The position numbers and the translations under genes are program-made. The notes beneath the pieces were generated by a model that ran no database searches, was not told the origin of the DNA, and was given only the letters and a program-made list of their open reading frames with translations. Positions 59,275-64,000 of a DNA stretch of 64,000 bases are shown here, in pieces (within the stretch, counting starts at the first letter, position 1; every line of letters begins with the position of its first letter). The DNA comes from Saccharina japonica (Eukaryota; Sar; Phaeophyceae; Laminariales; Laminariaceae), in the NCBI GenBank assembly GCA_008828725.1, contig MEHQ01000337.1, positions 767,300 to 831,299 of the forward strand, read 5' to 3'.

Positions 59275-60009
59275 CTACGACGAAGTCCCACCCGGGATGG
59301 TTGGGGCTCCTCCTGGCATGCGCCCCTGGCGCTTGGAGAGCCACTTCTTGGCGTTTTTTTTCTGGGCGCGGGTGGAACGCCTGCCTCCAGAAACGGCGGC
59401 TGCAGCAGCAGCAGGAGCAGGGGCAGCAGCCGCACCTTGTCCCCGAACACGCTGCTCCTGTTGCTGTTGTTGCTGCTGCTGCTGCTGAGGAAGAGGAGGA
59501 CGGGAGATGTAGTACTTATTCGTAACGCTCGGTGTGCCGTATGCATGGCTCTTGTTCGCGCTCGTCACTATAGGCATGCCACTGTTGCTGTTTTTGTTGT
59601 CCGCGTTCATACACATGCCACTGTTGTTGTGTTGGTTGTTGTTGGCCGTGTTCGTACACATGCCACTGCTGCTGCTGCTGCTGGTGCTGCTCATGTTGCC
59701 CGCCTTTGTGCGCATGTATACACTGCTGCTGTTGTCTCCACCCGACGGCGACGGCGACGGAGGCGGCGGCGGCGACGGCTGGCTGTGTTGGTCTAGGTTC
59801 GGGCGTGCGGTTCCAGAGCTGCTCGGGCTGATCTCGAAACCACGGGCGAGGACCGCGGCGATGTCGTCCACGCTCGAGGCCAGCAGCAGCTCTCGAGAAC
59901 GCGTGGGGCTGCTCTTGGCCAAGGGAGGGGTCTTCACGGAGGAAGGGAAGTGAGGGAGGTGGTGCATCTCCGCGTTGGCCCCGTCCTGCAGAGTCATGCC
60001 GCACGGCAT
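59275..60009 (-). CDS. Polyglutamine/alanine-rich low-complexity protein, hypothetical
   Basis: A 244-codon minus frame from ATG at 60,009. The N-terminus is ordinary (LLASSVDDIAAVLARGFEIS near residue 50). It is followed by Ser/Pro and Asn/Ser-rich stretches, a ten-Gln run, an Ala/Pro-rich segment and a basic end RRSTRAQKKNAKKWLSKRQG before a stop. Runs use mixed codons (CAG with CAA), and the composition resembles disordered regulators, but no domain is recognised. Upstream of the ATG is an AT-rich TTAAATATATTTATAT. It could be exon 1 of a longer gene: minus-strand sequence below 59,275 stays open in another frame to 59,088. The opposite strand is also open (181 codons), so coding status is uncertain. 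Confidence 0.4.
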   Translation of the reverse strand: MPCGMTLQDGANAEMHHLPHFPSSVKTPPLAKSSPTRSRELLLASSVDDIAAVLARGFEISPSSSGTARPNLDQHSQPSPPPPPSPSPSGGDNSSSVYMRTKAGNMSSTSSSSSSGMCTNTANNNQHNNSGMCMNADNKNSNSGMPIVTSANKSHAYGTPSVTNKYYISRPPLPQQQQQQQQQQEQRVRGQGAAAAPAPAAAAAAVSGGRRSTRAQKKNAKKWLSKRQGRMPGGAPTIPGGTSS

Positions 60010-60521
60010 ATAAATATATTTAAGAGGGAACAGTTACCGTACAGCAGTTTGCAGATGCGAGATACGATCAAGAAAGCCCGTTTTGGCCAACATTCTTGGG
60101 TTTTGTTTTCGGTGCTAAGTGCTAAGGTTGGGTGTTGCATTTTCGAGCGCCCGAAATATTGGCACTGACCGAGCCCATCATCCGAGCAGCTACTGTACGG
60201 TACCCAATCGATGTTTTCGGTTCCGATGTAGGATTTTCTAAGACTGTTCGACAGATGCAGTAGATGCCTACTATATTAGCCCGCGTGATTGTGTATCGGG
60301 CTTAGGCTTCGACTTTTCTCTGAAAGTTAGCCTCTGATTTGAAGAACCTCAGAAAATTCTTAGAAATTTCAGGTGCTACCCCTACCAATAGTCGGTAATA
60401 GCGGATAATAGTCGGTAATACGTACTCAGTAATATGGCATGCGCTAGAAGTCCTCGACCAAATACACTACCAGGTATTACGGAGGACCATATAATAGTAA
60501 CTAGAACCAAATTTTGTTGCT
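60010..60521. other. No gene seen
   Basis: Short frames; AATAGTCGGTAATA words near 60,385-60,420 recall the intron 1 repeat at 42,255. Confidence 0.5.
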
Positions 60522-60737
60522 TTAGGGCCCATACTAACGAGTACAAAACAAATTCAATTTGGAAAAAATAAAGTTCAAATACGCTTTTCATTGGTCAACA
60601 CACGCACCAGCACCAAAGATTAGGATCTTGGGCTATAATCTTGGGGGGTGGTGCGGGTTCTGACCAATGAAAAGCGGATTTGATTTTGTTTTTTTCCAAA
60701 TTGATTTTGTTTTTTTCTTCGTTAAAACGGGCCCTTA
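60522..60737. mobile_element. Harbinger-like MITE G, copy 3, TSD TTA
   Basis: 60,525-60,734, 210 bp, GGGCCCATACTAACGAGTAC to CTTCGTTAAAACGGGCCC, exact TTA flanks. Confidence 0.88.
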
Positions 60738-61566
60738 AGAAATGGAAATATGAAGTTTTTTGTGTGTACCGTACTGTAGGTTCTATTTACTAGGGTTTAC
60801 TATGCCCCCCCGTAATATTAGAAATTCCATATCATACTAACCGGTAGTAATTTCCCACTTGAGGAGTGTACCAACAATCAGTCAAAAACTATTGCCTCAG
60901 AAGGTCAAGACCAACTGCAACCCCTACCTACCGTGGGATGAGTCCGTATGTTGAATCAATTCGTAAAAAAGCATTGGTAGGTTTCAAAGGTGTTGAAAAC
61001 TACTGTAACTATATTTGGTAGGTTTCAAAGGTATCGAGATCTGCTGTAATTCCGCGGTTAAGATCCCTCCCCGTCGGCAAAACAACCTTGGGGGTCCAAA
61101 CGAACCCACCAAAAACAAAATAGGGTGTGTAAAACCGAACGTAAGTTGGTACGTAGACACCGAATATGATAGCAGCAGCGACAACCGAAGGACTGGTAAG
61201 GATATGGCCGTGGTCCATCGTAACTCGCCAGGCGATAGCCTAAGGTGGTGTTTTTGCCGATCGATTGGGAGCAACCTAACCCAAAGAAAGATTTAAATAT
61301 GGAGATTTAGAGGGGCCGTAACCCCCCCCTCCCCCCTCAAGTTGTTCTTGGTAGGATGCAGCCCACCCTTCATGCCACTCTCCCAACAACTCCACGGCGC
61401 TTCGCCCTTGGTGCAATCAATGCCTGCCTGGTCGGCGAAGACCCTAAGTGCTCCGCCCCACCATTGTAGGGATGCGAGGTGTCTATGGTCGTACGACTAC
61501 AGCCGTGCACGACATGAGTCCACCCCCCCCTCCGCTCCTACATACCACGACACGGCTCGTCACACA
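60738..61566. other. No gene seen
   Basis: A GTAGGTTTCAAAGGT word is repeated at 60,976 and 61,018. Frames at 60,984-61,296 and 61,342-61,614 have no recognisable content. Confidence 0.5.
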
Positions 61567-61630
61567 GACGCATGCTACGGTAGAGTTGCACCTGCATACA
61601 GTACATTGTTCTGAGGCTCCTCAATTGAGT
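61567..61630 (+). mobile_element. MITE D, left fragment
   Basis: GACGCATGCTACGGTAGAGT then a short truncated interior, directly before the next copy. Confidence 0.6.
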
Positions 61631-61885
61631 AGACGCGTGCTACGGTAGAGGTAGCACTTTTTGGCTGAATCGTTTTCTGAACGATCGGGCTCCTTAACCC
61701 ACATTCGTCGGACTTTCATTCTTGTGACGAAATATGTTTCAGAGTATACTTCGGTCATGAGATTTCTCATCCGGCCAAGCACTTTTATTTTCCTCCAAAA
61801 TCACTTTTTTTGGTGAGGTACGACGCTCCTTAATTAAGGAGCTCGGAAAAAACATGGTGTACCTCTATTGTAGCATGCGTCAGTA
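61628..61885 (+). mobile_element. MITE D, reference-quality copy, TSD AGTA
   Basis: 61,632-61,881, GACGCGTGCTACGGTAGAGG to CTCTATTGTAGCATGCGTC, flanks AGTA/AGTA. The interior is nearly the same as 41,081-41,342. Confidence 0.88.
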
Positions 61886-61963
61886 GCTCCATACTATTAA
61901 TGGGTAAACACTGGTTTTGGAGGTGAATAAAAGTGTTTTATACCCGATGAACAATCGTTTGGC

Positions 61964-62243
61964 CTAAGACTGGTGCTACGGTAGGGGGGTCATGTATAGG
62001 TGCTTGTTTTTCACCTGCACAGAGCCACTCGGCCGAGTGACTGCATTACTACGTTGTACTCATATAACCCTTTTTGGTTTTTGTTGTTGTTCTATATGCA
62101 CCGCCATCTAGAGGTTTTGTTACGTAACGCGAACAAACTATATGTAGGTCCAATTTCCAGCTAGATTCGGGGCCACTCGTCCGAGTGACTAAAACCCGGG
62201 GGTGAACATGTGGATGCCCCCCCTATCGTAGCACCAGTCCTAA
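61964..62243. mobile_element. D-related MITE with GACTGGTGC ends, TSD CTAA
   Basis: 61,968-62,239; ends GACTGGTGCTACGGTAG and the complement of GACTGGTGCTACGATAG; flanks CTAA/CTAA exact. Interior differs from D (CCACTCGGCCGAGTGACTG palindrome). Probably a sister family using the same transposase. Confidence 0.8.
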
Positions 62244-62364
62244 ATGAGTACCAGGTGTTCAATGAAACATGTTGCAACACACAAGAGTGGAATTGTTCCG
62301 CAGATACGAGGTGCAGGGGCCCCGTCATCCATAAGCCGTTTCAGGCGAAAAAGTGCTACTCGTA

Positions 62365-62635
62365 CGATAGAGGTATGACGAGTAGTACTTTTTCTCAGCT
62401 GAAACGACGTCTGAATAGACGTGGGGCTGCCGAAACCAAGATCCCTCGCCGAAATTGATTTCCTCCGTCGCAATGCTTTTTATTTATACACTGAGGGACG
62501 TGGGCATGCTCGTCGGGTAGCCGTTTCGTTTTCCTCCAAAATCAGTTTTTGACTCACTAATAGTATAGGGCTCCTCAAGTGACCACCCTCAGAAGGCAGA
62601 AATATGGTATGCACACCTCTATTTGCAGCACGCGT
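62365..62635 (+). mobile_element. MITE D, diverged
   Basis: CGTACGATAGAGGTATGACG start, TCGTCGGGTAGCCGTTTCGT interior and TTTGCAGCACGCGTC end. Confidence 0.65.
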
Positions 62636-62639
62636 CTTC

Positions 62640-63037
62640 CGGCCAAAACGTGCTACCTCTATTGAAGCACGATTCCACACACACACACACCTGTCTCGTC
62701 TTCTGGGGGAAAAGGTCTCCCAGGTCGACCGCGGGTAGACCTGTCACCGCTGAGGGCGCCGATGTGTGAGGGACGCCCAAGGGGAGACCGCCACCGTGTT
62801 CTTCATTCCCTGCGAGGGCCACCGGAATCCCAGCTAGCCCGCATCTGCGCGGTTGGGCGGGAGTTGTTGTTTGGGCGAGGGTGCAGGTGGCGCGTGATAC
62901 ACATGGCAGATTGTTGGAGGCACGCGCAACAGATAGGGGTGTGTGTGACACCATGTTACGAAGTTTTTTAGGCTGCTTATCGCTTGATTAAAGTCAAGGA
63001 GACCCATACCTGACCCAAACCGTGGTTCAAAGAAAAG
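62640..63037. other. No gene seen
   Basis: A (CA)n near 62,675-62,690 and GC-rich sequence to 62,950 with frames open on both strands (69-111 codons), none recognised. Confidence 0.45.
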
Positions 63038-63301
63038 GCGTATGCTAAGGTAAGAGGTGCACCATTTGTCTTATAAGGGTGGTAACTTATCATCTGAGGA
63101 GCTCTGTATCTCAGCCAAACAAACCACTTTTCAGAAGAAAACAAAAAAGTGCAACATCCGGTGAAATATCCCGTGGCCTAGGTATACGCAAACTTGTATT
63201 GTCAAAAAAAGAATGGCCTTTCGACGATTTTGGAATAAAGAGCCCCGCTATTCAGAAATTATTTTTAGCCAAAAATTGCTATCCCCAACGTAGCACGGGT
63301 C
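63038..63301 (-). mobile_element. MITE D
   Basis: GCGTATGCTAAGGTAAGAGG to CCCAACGTAGCACGGGTC; similar to the copy at 57,641. Confidence 0.75.
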
Positions 63302-63448
63302 AGAAACCCTCAACCCGATGAGCCAGGTCTAGGCAAGTGTAACGAAAAAACATATCAGGTATGTTTGAACCAAACGATACTGGATACAATTAATCGTTGT
63401 TCATTTGCGAATCCTCCATCTGTGTGGACACACAAATTTCCCAACAGA

Positions 63449-63630
63449 AAGTCCTACGGCCTCTACCGTAGGACGCGTCTAACAGGCCTAATTGCAGGAC
63501 GCATGCTGGGGTAGGGTTGTCGAAGAACACGTCAAACCGTCCTAATGGCAAGACACACGCTAGGGTAGAGCTATCGTAGAACGCGTCAAGCAGGCCCAAA
63601 TGCAAGACACGCGCTAGGGTCGGGTCGTGA
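63449..63630 (+). repeat. 54-bp tandem repeat of D end-like units
   Basis: Three-plus units of AGGCCTAATTGCAGGACGCA plus GCTGGGGTAGGGTTGTCG, each looking like a degraded D terminal sequence (GACGC.TGCT.GGGTAG). Confidence 0.75.
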
Positions 63631-63693
63631 CACCGTTTTTTTTTTAAGAGGCTCCTCAGATGAGAAGGGGGGGTTCAAACCCAATACACGGAT

Positions 63694-63855
63694 GACGCGT
63701 GCTAGACGATGGTAGCGGTGGCGGACGTATGGCACGGTAGAGGTGCACCGTGTCTTTTCTGGGGGGTGGTCACTTGAGGAGCTCTATCCTTCAACCAAAC
63801 GTTTATCATTCGGAGGAAAACAAAAGTGCTACCCAATGAACAACCCCGTGGCCTA
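63694..63855 (-). mobile_element. MITE D, partial
   Basis: GGCACGGTAGAGGTGCACCG and GTCACTTGAGGAGCTCTATC; continues until interrupted by element E. Confidence 0.7.
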
Positions 63856-63856
63856 A

Positions 63857-64000
63857 CCCATCCAGAACTGAAAAAACTTATTCCACACTAATTCCAAGTA
63901 TTTTGTCCCCAAAAACGGGGGACCAGTTCTTAACCCTTTTAGTACTGCACTGTACATAAACCAATAATTCAGTCTAATTCCAGGTGTTTTGTCCCCACAT
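63857..64000. mobile_element. Element E, copy 2 and start of a third, cut by window end
   Basis: CCAGAACTGAAAAAACTTAT, CCACACTAATTCCAAGTATT, GGGGGACCAGTTCTTAACCC; then CAGTCTAATTCCAGGTGTTT begins another copy at about 63,970. Confidence 0.6.

Overview
This window looks like nuclear DNA of a eukaryote. It has GT-AG introns of 0.9 to 3.5 kb, no operons or dense coding, very many short transposons, tRNA-derived SINE-like sequences, microsatellites and LTR/LINE remnants. The one confident host gene is a six-exon soluble sulfotransferase, and its protein style plus the Copia-type Gag (CCHC knuckle followed by a WCS..H..T.HS..EC motif) would fit a marine protist such as a heterokont or brown alga. 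That placement is a weak inference, because no rRNA, organellar or lineage-diagnostic gene is present.

Layout. 0-2.7 kb: SINE end, then an AT-rich AATTGGAATT satellite that changes orientation in the middle, with two nested elements. 2.7-7 kb: a degenerate coding-looking stretch, the full-length repeat QM and a CCATGG palindrome array. 7-17 kb: QM copies, a repeated exon-like module, hAT-like, mariner-like and Mutator-like non-autonomous elements, a foldback element with 0.33-kb arms, and a possible small minus-strand gene near 16.5-17.5 kb. 17-25 kb: an inverted duplication of an exon-like unit, an element with 7-bp target duplications, and LINE/K repeats. 25-28 kb: two copies of a 42-bp GAGTA palindrome array. 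28.2-32.5 kb: a hAT-like element split by a defective Copia-like LTR retrotransposon. 33-41 kb: trinucleotide tracts, minisatellites, a SINE, a degenerate transposase-like fragment and a 1.15-kb element with perfect 36-bp terminal inverted repeats. 41.4-52.8 kb: the sulfotransferase gene. 52.8-64 kb: mostly MITE family D, tandem duplications, and a minus-strand polyglutamine/alanine-rich ORF near 59.3-60.0 kb.

Repeat ecology. I could delimit several families by their target-site duplications (TSDs): D (TIR GACGCATGCTACGGTAGAGG, 4-bp TSD, over 20 copies, all right of 34.9 kb), G (Harbinger-like, TTA/TAA), I (TA, mariner-like), H/R (CAAGGG ends, 7-bp), a Mutator-like element (9-bp), a hAT-like family (about 8-bp) and a Copia LTR element (5-bp). 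Nesting gives relative ages: G and E entered D; I entered K and QM; a foldback element and J entered QM copies; Copia entered the hAT-like element.

The sulfotransferase (about 300 residues) keeps all the expected PAPS-binding and catalytic motifs and is predicted to be functional even though its introns are packed with these repeats. All family assignments come from reading motifs by eye; no database search was run.
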